Assembly (NCBI GenBank): GCA_023664865.1
Contig: JAMPEU010000001.1
Location: 43,855 to 107,854 of the forward strand
Direction: 5' to 3'
DNA from: Butyrivibrio sp.
GTDB taxonomy: Bacteria > Bacillota > Clostridia > Lachnospirales > Lachnospiraceae
DNA length: 64,000 bases
A model generated the notes under the pieces. That model was not told the origin of the DNA. It made no database searches and saw only the letters and a list, made by a program, of their open reading frames with translations. The translations under genes were made by a program, and so were the position numbers. Below, piece by piece: positions 9,336 through 17,771 of the stretch. Numbering within the stretch: position 1 is the first letter of the stretch; the number at the start of each line of letters is the position of its first letter.

Positions 9336-9347
9336 GAGGTGCGATTT

Positions 9348-10151
9348 GTGGATAGTATTCTGAGTAAGAAACAGAAATATTTCTATGAGAGTTTTGAGGC
9401 ACAACTAATTTTGGGTGATACATTTAAAATTCTTCCTAAAGTAAAAAGTGAATGTGTAGATATGATTTTTGCGGATCCGCCATATTTTTTAAGTAATGAT
9501 GGAGTGACTTGTAAAGGCGGGAAAATGGTATCTGTCAATAAAGGTAGCTGGGATAAAATTGGTGATACATCGACAAATGTTATGCAGAAACATCAATTCA
9601 ATAGAAAATGGATTAGACAGTGTAAAAGAATTCTAAAACCTAATGGAAGTATTTGGATTTCGGGAACATTGCATAATATTTATTCAATTGGCATGGCTTT
9701 GGAGCAAGAGGGGTTTAAGATTATTAATAATATTACTTGGCAAAAAACAAATCCGCCACCTAACCTTGCCTGCAGATGTTTTACGCATTCAACAGAAACT
9801 ATACTATGGGCACAAAAAGCAGATAAGAAATCTCGTCATTTTTTTAACTATGAATTAATGAAGGCGCAAAATGGTGGAAAACAAATGAAGGATGTATGGA
9901 CAGGGGGTCTGACAAAATCTTCGGAAAAAAAAGTAGGAAAACATCCAACACAGAAGCCTGAATATTTACTTGAGAGAATTATATTAGCATCTACAGAACT
10001 GGGAGCAGTGATTTTAGACCCTTTTTGTGGTTCTGGTACAACAGGTGTTGTGTCAATAAGGCATGGTAGAAATTTTATCGGGATTGACAATGAAGAGAAG
10101 TATATGTTGATAACGAAAGATAGATTGGAGATGGAATATGAGAAACTTTGA
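9348..10151 (+). CDS. dpnA: Second GATC-system methyltransferase, DpnA type
   Basis: 267 residues, starting at GTG 9348, seven to eight bases after TTAGGAGG; an earlier in-frame GTG at 9339 lies inside that binding site and is unlikely. Beta-class order: catalytic DPPY at residues 43-46 comes before the SAM motif FCGSG at 226-230. In the pneumococcal DpnII system the equivalent enzyme methylates single-stranded as well as duplex GATC DNA and helps incoming plasmid DNA survive restriction. The same role here is inferred from gene order. It overlaps the nuclease gene by 14 bases. Confidence 0.9.
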   Translation: MDSILSKKQKYFYESFEAQLILGDTFKILPKVKSECVDMIFADPPYFLSNDGVTCKGGKMVSVNKGSWDKIGDTSTNVMQKHQFNRKWIRQCKRILKPNGSIWISGTLHNIYSIGMALEQEGFKIINNITWQKTNPPPNLACRCFTHSTETILWAQKADKKSRHFFNYELMKAQNGGKQMKDVWTGGLTKSSEKKVGKHPTQKPEYLLERIILASTELGAVILDPFCGSGTTGVVSIRHGRNFIGIDNEEKYMLITKDRLEMEYEKL

Positions 10152-11001
10152 TGAATGGTTAAAAACATTTACAGATAATATAAATAATTGGAACTATTAT
10201 GTAAATTATAATACTGCATATAAAAATACAGCGGTGGTTAAAAGACAGCTTGCTCTTCTTAATACACTAAAAGGGTCGGAAAATATTGAGGATGAGTTTA
10301 GGGATTTGGTTAAGGAATATCCGGAATGTTTAAAAGCAATTCCACTACTTTTGGCAGTACGTGAAAATATAATAGCTATTACGGAAAATGATAGACGTCT
10401 TGACTTTAATTTTAACAATATGAATTATAGTGTTGATTTATATGTTGAATTTATGAAAAAGACAGGAATTTTTGAACTGCTGCAAAGTCATGTAATTGGA
10501 GACTTGTTAGATGTTGGTCTAGGAATTAATATTGGCTTAGATAGCAATGCAAGGAAAAATAGAGGTGGAGACCAAATGGAAGATTTGGTGGAATTCTTTA
10601 TTAAAGCGGCTGGGTTTGAAAAAAATGTTACATATTTTAAGGAGATGTATCTTGAAGAGGTAGAGAAAAAATGGGGGTACGACCTTTCTGCTATTTCGGC
10701 AGAAGGAACAGCAACTAAGAGGTTTGATTTTGTTGTAAAACCTATAAACAGTAGTGAAGTATATATATGTGAATGTAATTGTTATTCTTCAAGCGGTTCA
10801 AAATTAAATGAAACGGCGAGAAGTTTTAAGGCGATTTCACTAGAAGCTAAGTATATTCAACATGTACATTTTGTGTGGTTTACAGATGGCGCGGGCTGGA
10901 TTAAGACAAAGAAGAATTTGAAAGAGACATATGATGTTCAGGACGACATTTATAATATCAATGATTTGAAGAATGGTATTATAAAAGAAAGGTTTGTCTA
11001 A
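10138..11001 (+). CDS. dpnB: Type II restriction endonuclease, DpnII family
   Basis: 287 residues, the usual DpnII length, colinear with the DpnII/MboI family from MRNFDEWLKTF onward. These enzymes cut unmethylated GATC. Candidate active-site residues are D197 in KRFDFVV and E212 with N214 in ICECNCY, followed by the family-typical SGSKLNETAR. It is third in the dpnM-dpnA-dpnB order and overlaps dpnA, so translation is probably coupled and the methyltransferases are made first. It appears intact. Confidence 0.92.
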   Translation: MRNFDEWLKTFTDNINNWNYYVNYNTAYKNTAVVKRQLALLNTLKGSENIEDEFRDLVKEYPECLKAIPLLLAVRENIIAITENDRRLDFNFNNMNYSVDLYVEFMKKTGIFELLQSHVIGDLLDVGLGINIGLDSNARKNRGGDQMEDLVEFFIKAAGFEKNVTYFKEMYLEEVEKKWGYDLSAISAEGTATKRFDFVVKPINSSEVYICECNCYSSSGSKLNETARSFKAISLEAKYIQHVHFVWFTDGAGWIKTKKNLKETYDVQDDIYNINDLKNGIIKERFV

Positions 11002-11012
11002 TATAACCACAC

Positions 11013-11066
11013 GTCCTTACTTGTAATTCTCCCCAACATCTAGTACAATAAGCCAAGATTTCAAAA
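11013..11066 (+). repeat. 54-bp direct repeat, copy 1, carrying a promoter
   Basis: Matches 12503-12556 at 53 of 54 bases, same orientation, 1490 bases away. Inside it TTGTAA (11021-11026) and TACAAT (11044-11049) are 17 bases apart and form a plausible sigma-A promoter that would drive the 51-codon gene at 11094. Similarity stops sharply on both sides. Confidence 0.9.
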
Positions 11067-11093
11067 ATCGGATAGTAATATGGGGGAGAAACT

Positions 11094-11249
11094 ATGGATA
11101 TAATGGACTTAATATGGGATAAGTTCTCACAGGACTGCACGATTGATACAGTCTTACATTTGATTATGGCGCATTTTAATCTGTCTGAGGAAGAAGCGCA
11201 GGCTAAAATCGATGAGTATTTTGAAATTGTGGAAGGATACAGCAAATAG
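11094..11249 (+). CDS. Small acidic protein of unknown function, 51 residues
   Basis: A 51-residue frame starting MDIMDLIWDK, with a GGGGGAG binding site seven bases before ATG and a promoter in the 54-bp repeat just upstream. The product is acidic and predicted helical, with LSEEEAQAKIDEYFEIVEGY at its C terminus and no signal peptide or membrane segment. I do not recognise a family. The good initiation signals and position directly behind a promoter argue that it is real rather than chance. Confidence 0.6.
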   Translation: MDIMDLIWDKFSQDCTIDTVLHLIMAHFNLSEEEAQAKIDEYFEIVEGYSK

Positions 11250-11271
11250 CGTTGCCGAGGTAGAGAAAAAT

Positions 11272-11453
11272 ATGTATAAGCATCACGAAGAATCCATTGA
11301 AAATATGAAAAAGTTTTTTAGGAATCAAGGAGCTGTTGCCTTGATTCTTATAGGCTCTGTTGCGAAGGGAACGGAGCGGAAGTTTTAACGCAATACGCCA
11401 AAAATTTCCAAGAATGGTGGATTAAGCCAAGACCAAATATACATGAATGGTAA
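11272..11453 (+). pseudogene. Collapsed nucleotidyltransferase gene
   Basis: The first 38 codons read like the start of a MNT-type nucleotidyltransferase: YKHHEESIENMKKFF and then GSVAKGTER, where the family continues to an Asp-x-Asp metal site. The frame then stops at 11386. Immediately after, in another frame, comes a plausible C-terminal piece (NFQEWWIKPRPNIHEW) ending at 11453. The catalytic middle, some 200 codons in relatives, is gone. Upstream starts are unclear and the identity rests on short motifs, so the assignment is moderate. Confidence 0.6.
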
Positions 11454-11501
11454 AATGTAAGATAACAGGAATCCTTATTCAGATAAATGGAGATAAATAC
11501 C

Positions 11502-12455
11502 ATGGAGAGCGTAACAAAGAACAGACAAGACAGGGATACAATAAAGAAAATGGTGGAAAAGTTTTTTGCACCACTGGAACTGAAAGATTACAAAGAACTT
11601 ACAGAAGGCTATTTCAATATTGCGTATGAAGTGGAGCTTACTAATGGTAAGAAAACGGTATTGAAAATTGCTCCGTCAAAAGAAGTCATGGTTATGACTT
11701 ATGAACAAAATATTATGTACAGTGAAGTGCAGGCGATGAGGATTGTAAGGGAAAATTGTAACGTGCCTGTTGCAAAGATATACGGCTATGATGACAGTGG
11801 TACAATTTGTGAATCCCCATATTTTTTTATGGAAAAACTTAAGGGCGAAAGTTTGAGTTCAATTAAAGAAACCCTTACTTCCGAACAAATAGACCATATC
11901 TACAGTGAAACCGGCAGAATGATTCGTTCCGTAAACAGCATTCCATGCCATTGCTTTGGTTATCCGGGGCTGCCGGAATATCAAGGGGCAGAGTGGTATC
12001 CTGTGTTTTATAAGATGATGGAAACCATGTTGGAGGATGGAAAGCGGGTGAATGTGGATATAAAGATATCACCCGATGAACTGATTAGGAGATTAGAACG
12101 AGACAAGGCTGTTTTTGAGGAAGTATCAGAGCCGAGCTTTGTTCATTGGGATTGTTGGGACGGGAATATTTTTGTTGAAAACGGTAATGTTGTAGGAATT
12201 ATTGACTGGGAAAGAGTTTTGTGGGCAGATTCATTGATGGAGGTAGGATTTAGAACATATGCGCCTAATCTCAAATTTCAAGAGGGCTATGGCATTGAAA
12301 CATTAAATGAACATCAAGGCAGAAGGGCATTATGGTACGATATTTATCTTATGCTCTCAATGACAATAGAGTGTGGATATAGAAAGTATGAGACTATGGA
12401 GCAATATAATTGGACAACGGAAGTATTAGTGAAGCAATTTGAGAAATTGAATTAA
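11502..12455 (+). CDS. Aminoglycoside phosphotransferase (APH)-family kinase
   Basis: 317 residues from ATG 11502, chosen because GGAGA lies eight bases before it (ATG 11487 has no site). The kinase-like fold has an early Lys region (NGKKTVLKIAPS), Brenner's catalytic motif HWDCWDGN with D217 and N222, and the metal-binding D235 in IIDWE. The wider family includes aminoglycoside and macrolide phosphotransferases, choline/homoserine-type kinases and many uncharacterised members, so resistance is possible but not shown. The gene is AT-rich and sits within the repeat-bracketed cassette. Confidence 0.82.
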   Translation: MESVTKNRQDRDTIKKMVEKFFAPLELKDYKELTEGYFNIAYEVELTNGKKTVLKIAPSKEVMVMTYEQNIMYSEVQAMRIVRENCNVPVAKIYGYDDSGTICESPYFFMEKLKGESLSSIKETLTSEQIDHIYSETGRMIRSVNSIPCHCFGYPGLPEYQGAEWYPVFYKMMETMLEDGKRVNVDIKISPDELIRRLERDKAVFEEVSEPSFVHWDCWDGNIFVENGNVVGIIDWERVLWADSLMEVGFRTYAPNLKFQEGYGIETLNEHQGRRALWYDIYLMLSMTIECGYRKYETMEQYNWTTEVLVKQFEKLN

Positions 12456-12502
12456 ATACTAGGTTTTTGCCTTGTTTTTAAGGAAAATAAACTTACAACT
12501 GT

Positions 12503-12556
12503 GTCCTTACTTGTAATTCTCCCCAACATCTAGTACAATAAGCTAAGATTTCAAAA
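12503..12556 (+). repeat. 54-bp direct repeat, copy 2, probable promoter of the ECF operon
   Basis: Second copy of the repeat at 11013-11066, differing by one C/T. TTGTAA (12511-12516) and TACAAT (12534-12539) with a 17-base spacer lie 54 bases before ecfA1 and are the best promoter for that operon. Confidence 0.9.
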
Positions 12557-12592
12557 TAACAGTATTAACCAAAAAGGAACATGATTATATAA

Positions 12593-13450
12593 ATGGGAAT
12601 TATAAAAACAGACAAATTAGTATTTGAATATATCAGGCGCGACGACGAGGGCAATGTCGAAGGAATCACAAGAGCCGTTGACGAAGTGGACATTGATGTG
12701 GAGCAGGGGGATTTTATCGCCATACTTGGACATAACGGTTCGGGTAAATCGACGCTTGCCAAGCATATTAATGCGATTTTGTATCCGACGGAAGGCACTA
12801 TCTGGGTGAATGGCATGGACACGTCGCAGGAGAAAAACTTATGGGATATACGGCAGAGCGCTGGCATGGTTTTTCAGAATCCCGACAATCAGATTATCGG
12901 CCAGGTGGTGGAAGAAGATGTGGGGTTTGGCCCTGAGAATATGGGCGTTCCCACAGAGGAGATATGGGAACGCGTGGAAGAGAGCCTGAAAGCAGTCGGA
13001 ATGTATGAATACCGCAAGCATTCCCCCAATAAACTTTCGGGCGGGCAGAAGCAGAGGGTTTCTATTGCGGGCGTTATCGCCATGCACCCTAAATGTATTG
13101 TCCTAGACGAACCGACGGCGATGCTTGATCCGAATGGGCGCAAGGAAGTCATTCGCGCGGTCAGGGCGCTCAATGCGGCGGAAGACATTACTGTCATATT
13201 GATTACTCATTATATGGAAGAAATAATCAATGCAGATAAGGTCTTCGTTATGGATAAGGGCAGGATAGCTATGGAAGGCACGCCGAGGGAAATTTTTTCA
13301 CAAGTGGAAAGGTTGAAAGAACTGCGTCTGGACGTGCCGCAAGTGACACTGATGTCATATGAATTGCAAAAGCACGGAATACGCATACCGGACGGTATTC
13401 TCACTATAGATGAGCTGGTGGCTGCAATTACAGCCGCAGCGGGCAGATAA
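12593..13450 (+). CDS. ecfA1: ECF transporter ATPase EcfA1
   Basis: 285-residue ATPase of the energy-coupling factor module that powers vitamin and metal uptake with exchangeable S components. Walker [10 protein letters not shown] starts at G46, the signature LSGGQKQR at L148, and Walker B is VLDEPT with D172 and E173. The C-terminal extension is usual for EcfA. It is first in ecfA1-ecfA2-ecfT. Directly before the ATG lies a three-codon frame (ATG ATT ATA TAA, 12581-12592) that owns the nearer AAGGA site, so initiation may be by reinitiation. No S component gene is in the window. Confidence 0.95.
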   Translation: MGIIKTDKLVFEYIRRDDEGNVEGITRAVDEVDIDVEQGDFIAILGHNGSGKSTLAKHINAILYPTEGTIWVNGMDTSQEKNLWDIRQSAGMVFQNPDNQIIGQVVEEDVGFGPENMGVPTEEIWERVEESLKAVGMYEYRKHSPNKLSGGQKQRVSIAGVIAMHPKCIVLDEPTAMLDPNGRKEVIRAVRALNAAEDITVILITHYMEEIINADKVFVMDKGRIAMEGTPREIFSQVERLKELRLDVPQVTLMSYELQKHGIRIPDGILTIDELVAAITAAAGR

Positions 13451-13471
13451 AAGAATGGTAGGTGGCAGGCT

Positions 13472-14320
13472 ATGCCGTTGATTTTAAATCATGTAAATTA
13501 TGTATATGGCGAGGATACGCCGCTGGCGGTTCATGCGCTGAATGATGTGAACTTAGTTATTCCCGACGGACAGTTCATCGGCCTTATCGGACATACGGGT
13601 TCGGGTAAATCTACGTTGGTTCAGCATTTGAATGGCTTGCTTAAGCCGACAAGCGGAGAGATTTATTTTAACGGTGAGGACATTCATGATTCCGATTATG
13701 ATAAGAAAAAACTGCGCAGTAAGGTAGGGCTGGTTTTTCAGTATCCTGAACATCAGCTTTTTGAAATAGACGCATTCAGCGATGTCTGTTTCGGACCGAA
13801 GAATCTCGGACTTGAGAAGAAGGAAGTTGAACTGCGCGCTTATGCGGCGCTTAAACAGGTCGGGCTGGAGGACGAATATTTTTATCAGTCGCCGTTTGAC
13901 CTTTCAGGAGGGCAGAAGCGGAGGGTGGCAATCGCAGGAGTGCTTGCCATGAAACCCGATATACTGGTTTTGGATGAACCGACGGCGGGGCTTGACCCGA
14001 AGGGACGCGACGAAATTCTGGATCAGATTGCCAAGCTGCATAAGGAAATGGGGATTACGGTCATTCTGGTATCCCATAGCATGGAAGATGTCGCGAAATA
14101 TGTAGAGCGCATTATCGTCATGAATAAGGGAAGCGTATTGTATGACGACATTCCCAAAAATGTTTTTGCGCACTATAAAGAACTTGAGCAGGTAGGTCTG
14201 GCGGCGCCGCAGGTTACATATATTATGCAGGCGCTTAAGGCAAAAGGCCTGCCGGTAAAAACAGATGCTACCACAATTCCGGAGGCGAGGGACGAAATTC
14301 TTAAGATTTTGAAATCTTGA
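13472..14320 (+). CDS. ecfA2: ECF transporter ATPase EcfA2
   Basis: 282-residue partner ATPase of EcfA1. Walker A GHTGSGKST begins at G40, then LSGGQKRRVAIAG and VLDEPTAGLDPKGR. EcfA1 and EcfA2 form the heterodimer that docks on EcfT. It follows ecfA1 by 21 bases and precedes ecfT by 28. The start at 13472 fits the family N terminus (PLILNHVNYVY). Confidence 0.95.
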   Translation: MPLILNHVNYVYGEDTPLAVHALNDVNLVIPDGQFIGLIGHTGSGKSTLVQHLNGLLKPTSGEIYFNGEDIHDSDYDKKKLRSKVGLVFQYPEHQLFEIDAFSDVCFGPKNLGLEKKEVELRAYAALKQVGLEDEYFYQSPFDLSGGQKRRVAIAGVLAMKPDILVLDEPTAGLDPKGRDEILDQIAKLHKEMGITVILVSHSMEDVAKYVERIIVMNKGSVLYDDIPKNVFAHYKELEQVGLAAPQVTYIMQALKAKGLPVKTDATTIPEARDEILKILKS

Positions 14321-14348
14321 GTTTTTACACTGAAAGGGGTAAAACCAT

Positions 14349-15146
14349 ATGTTACGCGATATTACATTGGGCCAGTATTATCAGGCGGACTCCGTCATTC
14401 ATAAATTGGACCCGCGAGTAAAACTTGTAGCGACGATTACATTTATAATTTCATTGTTTGTGGTGAAAAATATCATCGGGTACTGCATTGCGGCGGTATT
14501 TCTTGCCATTGCCGTAAAGCTGTCCAAAGTTCCGTTCCGCTTTATGATAAAAGGAATGAAGGCGATATTTTTTCTTCTGATGATTACAGTGGTGTTCAAT
14601 ATTTTTCTTACGCCGGGCGAGGCGCTTTTTACCATCTGGAAGTTGACGGTGACAAAAGAGGGATTACGAAACGCCGCTTTTATGGCAATCAGACTTGTTT
14701 TCCTTATAATAGGCTCTTCCGTAATGACGTTGACGACTACGCCAAACAATCTGACAGACGGCATGGAGAAGCTTATGGCTCCGCTTAAGTTTTTCAGGAT
14801 TCCGGTGCATGAAGTGGCGATGATGATGTCGATTGCGCTCAGGTTTATTCCGGTTCTGATGGAAGAGACTGATAAAATCATGAAAGCACAGATTGCCAGA
14901 GGCGCGGATTTTGAAAGTGGGAATCTGATAAAAAAAGCAAAGAGTCTGGTTCCGCTGCTGGTTCCGCTTTTTATATCGGCGTTCAGACGCGCTAATGACC
15001 TCGCGATGGCGATGGAAGCAAGATGTTACCGCGGGGGCGAACATAGGACGAAAATGAAACCGCTGCGCTATAAGCGGCGCGACGCGGCGGCGTATGCGAT
15101 GATTGCCGTATACTTTGCGGCATGTATCGGGGTTAATTTTGTATGA
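14349..15146 (+). CDS. ecfT: ECF transporter transmembrane protein EcfT
   Basis: 265-residue integral membrane scaffold linking the EcfA pair to substrate-binding S components. It opens with the family-typical LGQYYQADSVIHKLDPR, has several membrane helices, and carries cytosolic coupling-helix Ala-Arg-Gly motifs (AQIARGADF and a later AMEARCYRGG). AAAGGGG precedes the ATG. Its last four bases overlap truA, a conserved arrangement in Firmicutes. Confidence 0.95.
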   Translation: MLRDITLGQYYQADSVIHKLDPRVKLVATITFIISLFVVKNIIGYCIAAVFLAIAVKLSKVPFRFMIKGMKAIFFLLMITVVFNIFLTPGEALFTIWKLTVTKEGLRNAAFMAIRLVFLIIGSSVMTLTTTPNNLTDGMEKLMAPLKFFRIPVHEVAMMMSIALRFIPVLMEETDKIMKAQIARGADFESGNLIKKAKSLVPLLVPLFISAFRRANDLAMAMEARCYRGGEHRTKMKPLRYKRRDAAAYAMIAVYFAACIGVNFV

Positions 15147-15910
15147 GAAGAATAATGCTGACGGTAGCCTATGACGGAACGAACTATCATGGCTGGCAGA
15201 TACAACCGAATGGAGAGACGATAGAGGGAGTCCTTAACAGATGCCTTTCCGAACTTATGCGGGAGGACATAGAAGTAATTGGGGCAAGCCGCACAGATTC
15301 AGGAGTCCATGCGCTGGGGAATATTGCGGTCTTTGATACTAATTGCCGCATGGATGCAGAAAAAGTCGCCTATGCCCTGAATGCAAGGCTGCCGGAAGAT
15401 ATCAGGATACAGGAGTCAAAAGAAGTTGAGGCAGATTTCCATCCCAGGCATTGCGATAGCAGAAAGACTTATGAATACAGAATATATAACGCGGAGTTTC
15501 CGATGCCGACCAAACGCCTATATTCATACTTCACATATGTAAAATTAGATGTCGGGCGGATGAAGGAAGCGGCGGCGTGCTTTGTGGGCGAGCATGACTT
15601 TAAAAGTTTCTGCAGCGCGGACTCACAGGCAGAAAATACCGTGCGCCTGATTGAAAATGTCGAAGTGTTTAAATCAGATAATCAAATTGTGATACGCGTG
15701 ACAGGCAGAGGTTTCCTTTATAATATGGTAAGGATAATGGCAGGGACACTGATGGAGGCAGGCAGAGGCAGCATAGAGCCTCGCGATATAGAGCGTATTC
15801 TTGAAGCAAAAGACAGGGCGGCGGCAGGACCTACGGCTCCGGCATGCGGTCTTACGCTGATTAAATACGAATTCTTAAAAAAACCTGTTGACACGCGTGG
15901 AAACGTATAA
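15143..15910 (+). CDS. truA: tRNA pseudouridine(38-40) synthase TruA
   Basis: 255 residues. TruA isomerises uridines 38-40 of the tRNA anticodon arm. The catalytic Asp is in ASRTDSGVHALGN, the strictly conserved family signature, and FLYNMVRIMAGTL is the usual C-terminal motif. It starts within the end of ecfT (ATGA overlap) and its 3' end contains the -35 box of the rplM promoter. Confidence 0.96.
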   Translation: MRRIMLTVAYDGTNYHGWQIQPNGETIEGVLNRCLSELMREDIEVIGASRTDSGVHALGNIAVFDTNCRMDAEKVAYALNARLPEDIRIQESKEVEADFHPRHCDSRKTYEYRIYNAEFPMPTKRLYSYFTYVKLDVGRMKEAAACFVGEHDFKSFCSADSQAENTVRLIENVEVFKSDNQIVIRVTGRGFLYNMVRIMAGTLMEAGRGSIEPRDIERILEAKDRAAAGPTAPACGLTLIKYEFLKKPVDTRGNV

Positions 15911-15916
15911 TATAAT
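15888..15916 (+). promoter_or_regulatory. Strong sigma-A promoter for rplM-rpsI
   Basis: Consensus TTGACA (15888-15893), 17-base spacer, consensus TATAAT (15911-15916). The -35 box lies inside the last codons of truA. Transcription would begin near 15923, giving a leader of about 155 bases. Confidence 0.92.
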
Positions 15917-15937
15917 GTTTCAATGTGACGATGTTAA

Positions 15938-16005
15938 AAAATGCCTTGCCACAGCCCCGGTAAAGGCATTTTAAATAGAACACTGTAGGAATTGCATGAA
16001 ATTCC
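15938..16005 (+). promoter_or_regulatory. Structured leader of rplM, probable L13 leader
   Basis: Two hairpins follow the promoter: a 10-bp stem AAAATGCCTT/AAGGCATTTT (15938-15947 with 15963-15972) and a 6-bp stem GGAATT/AATTCC (15988-15993 with 16000-16005). Firmicutes carry an autoregulatory L13 leader at this position; binding by L13 to repress its own operon is the expected role. The match to that RNA family is inferred from location and structure only. Confidence 0.6.
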
Positions 16006-16078
16006 ATGATGTGGCCGGACATCTGCATCTGGAAGAGTAAGGACGATTAAACGATTGGTTATTACGGAGGTTATCAGA

Positions 16079-16540
16079 ATGAATAATAATACTTTTACGC
16101 CCAGCGCGGCTACAATCAAAAGAAAATGGTATGTAGTTGATGCTGAAAATATGACTCTTGGACGTCTTTCGTCTGAGGTCGCTAAGATTTTAAGAGGCAA
16201 GAACAAACCGATTTTTACACCGCATATGGATACCGGCGACTATGTAATCGTTATCAATGCTGCCAAGGTGAAAGTTACAGGCAAGAAATTGAGCCAGAAG
16301 ATTTACTATCACCACTCAGATTATGTAGGTGGCATGAAAGAGACTGTTTTAAAAGAGATGCTTAAGAAACACCCTGAAAGAGTAGTTGAATATGCTGTAA
16401 AGGGCATGCTTCCAAAAGGACCTTTGGGAAGACAAATGTATAGAAAACTTCATGTGTATGCAGGACCTGAGCATGAACATGCGGCTCAGAAACCGGAAGT
16501 AATAACATTTTCCGGCAAGGGACTGAAAGGAGGAAAGTAA
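16079..16540 (+). CDS. rplM: 50S ribosomal protein L13
   Basis: 153 residues from ATG 16079, preceded by GGAGG; an in-frame upstream start at 16055 lacks a binding site. Sequence is typical L13 ([20 protein letters not shown], later [19 protein letters not shown]). It binds 23S rRNA early in large-subunit assembly. Cotranscribed with rpsI one base apart. Confidence 0.97.
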   Translation: MNNNTFTPSAATIKRKWYVVDAENMTLGRLSSEVAKILRGKNKPIFTPHMDTGDYVIVINAAKVKVTGKKLSQKIYYHHSDYVGGMKETVLKEMLKKHPERVVEYAVKGMLPKGPLGRQMYRKLHVYAGPEHEHAAQKPEVITFSGKGLKGGK

Positions 16541-16541
16541 A

Positions 16542-16949
16542 ATGGCTAAGGCAGCGAAAACAGCAGCGAGATATTATGGAACCGGCAGAAGAAAAAAATC
16601 TGTTGCAAGAGTATATTTAGTGCCGGGAAAAGGTGAAATTAAAATAAACAAGAGACCAATTGATGAGTATTTCGGTATGGAGACTCTTAAGGTTATCGTA
16701 CGTCAGCCTTTGGCAGCTACCGATAACGTAGATAAATTCGATGCAATCATTACCGTAAGAGGCGGCGGCTATACAGGTCAGGCAGGTGCGATAAGACATG
16801 GCATAGCAAGGGCTCTGCTTCAGGCAGATCCTGAGTATAGGCCCATCTTAAAGAAAGCCGGTTATCTGACAAGAGATCCTCGTATGAAAGAGAGAAAGAA
16901 ATACGGTCTCAAGGCGGCAAGAAAGGCGCCTCAGTTCTCGAAACGTTAA
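16542..16949 (+). CDS. rpsI: 30S ribosomal protein S9
   Basis: 135 residues with [16 protein letters not shown] near the start, the [19 protein letters not shown] core, and the basic C-terminal tail ending KAPQFSKR that reaches the P-site tRNA. AAAGGAGG precedes the ATG within the end of rplM. A terminator follows. Confidence 0.97.
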   Translation: MAKAAKTAARYYGTGRRKKSVARVYLVPGKGEIKINKRPIDEYFGMETLKVIVRQPLAATDNVDKFDAIITVRGGGYTGQAGAIRHGIARALLQADPEYRPILKKAGYLTRDPRMKERKKYGLKAARKAPQFSKR

Positions 16950-16978
16950 TCAGAGAGAAAACTACAGATTTCAACAAA

Positions 16979-17006
16979 AACTCCGCAAAAAGCGCGGAGT
17001 TTTTAT
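16979..17006 (+). terminator. Rho-independent terminator after rpsI
   Basis: Stem ACTCCGC/GCGGAGT (16980-16986 with 16994-17000) followed by TTTTTATT. Confidence 0.9.
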
Positions 17007-17021
17007 TATGGAAAATTTTTT

Positions 17022-17049
17022 GTAGTATTCCCGTTTAAAACCGTAGTAT
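17022..17049 (+). promoter_or_regulatory. Direct repeat GTAGTAT upstream of sigma gene
   Basis: GTAGTAT occurs at 17022-17028 and 17043-17049, 21 bases apart, about two helical turns, within the 60 bases before the sigma factor start. This could be an activator site or the -35/-10 region of an autoregulated promoter; the sequence does not decide. Confidence 0.35.
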
Positions 17050-17068
17050 ATAAACGAAAGGAGGCTTT

Positions 17069-17629
17069 ATGGCAGAAGATGAAAAAATTATTGAACTGTT
17101 TTTTGACCGCTCGGAACAAGCTATAAAAGAGCTTGATACAAAATACGGAAAGTTATGTTATAAGCTTGCGCATAATATTCTGAATAACAGACAGGATGCG
17201 GAAGAATGTGTGAATGACGCGTATTTTGGAGCGTGGAATGCAATCCCGCCCGCCCGGCCGAATCCTTTGCAGTCATATATCTGTATGATTGTCAGGAACA
17301 TCTCTTTGAACCTTTATTACAGAAAAAAGGCAGCGAAACGGAATAGCTTTTATGAGATTGCCATGCAGGAACTTGAAACATGCTTATCAGCGCCAGACAC
17401 GGTTGAAACAGAGATTGAGGCAAAGGAGTTAGCCGGAGTCATTGAAAAATTTTTAGGTACCTTAAGCGAGGAGAATTGCGTGATTTTCCTAAGGCGGTAT
17501 TGGTTCTGCGATTCATACGCAGAGATAGCAAAACGCGTGGGAATCTCTGAAAAGAACGTGTCGGTCAGACTTACGCGTATAAGGCAGCAACTAAAAGGTT
17601 ATTTAGTTAAAAGAGGGATGCTGGTGTAA
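17069..17629 (+). CDS. ECF-type RNA polymerase sigma factor
   Basis: 186 residues with sigma region 2 (YKLAHNILNNRQDAEECVNDAYFGAW, residues about 34-59) and region 4 HTH (FLRRYWFCDSYAEIAKRVG onward, about 140-175). Such factors direct polymerase to a small regulon and are held by a membrane partner. ATG 17069 has AAAGGAGG four to five bases before it. The next gene, 143 bases on, encodes a membrane protein that may be its anti-sigma factor. Confidence 0.88.
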   Translation: MAEDEKIIELFFDRSEQAIKELDTKYGKLCYKLAHNILNNRQDAEECVNDAYFGAWNAIPPARPNPLQSYICMIVRNISLNLYYRKKAAKRNSFYEIAMQELETCLSAPDTVETEIEAKELAGVIEKFLGTLSEENCVIFLRRYWFCDSYAEIAKRVGISEKNVSVRLTRIRQQLKGYLVKRGMLV

Positions 17630-17771
17630 AAACTAAACAGTTTTATTGTTATTGATATTATTATTTATGGTGTCATTTGTAAAGTGGAAAAATGGAGATT
17701 AGCATGAGAAAAGGTTGCTGTTCATGCCATATAGGCTGTGGATGGCAACGAGGATAGGGGAGAGGTATCAT

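Noticed and set aside
9339-9347. GTG at 9339 as the dpnA start
   Set aside because: It lies inside the AGGAGG binding site; GTG 9348 has proper spacing.
11002-12592. Insertion sequence or integron cassette
   Set aside because: There is no transposase, integrase, terminal inverted repeat or attC-like fold; only direct repeats are visible.
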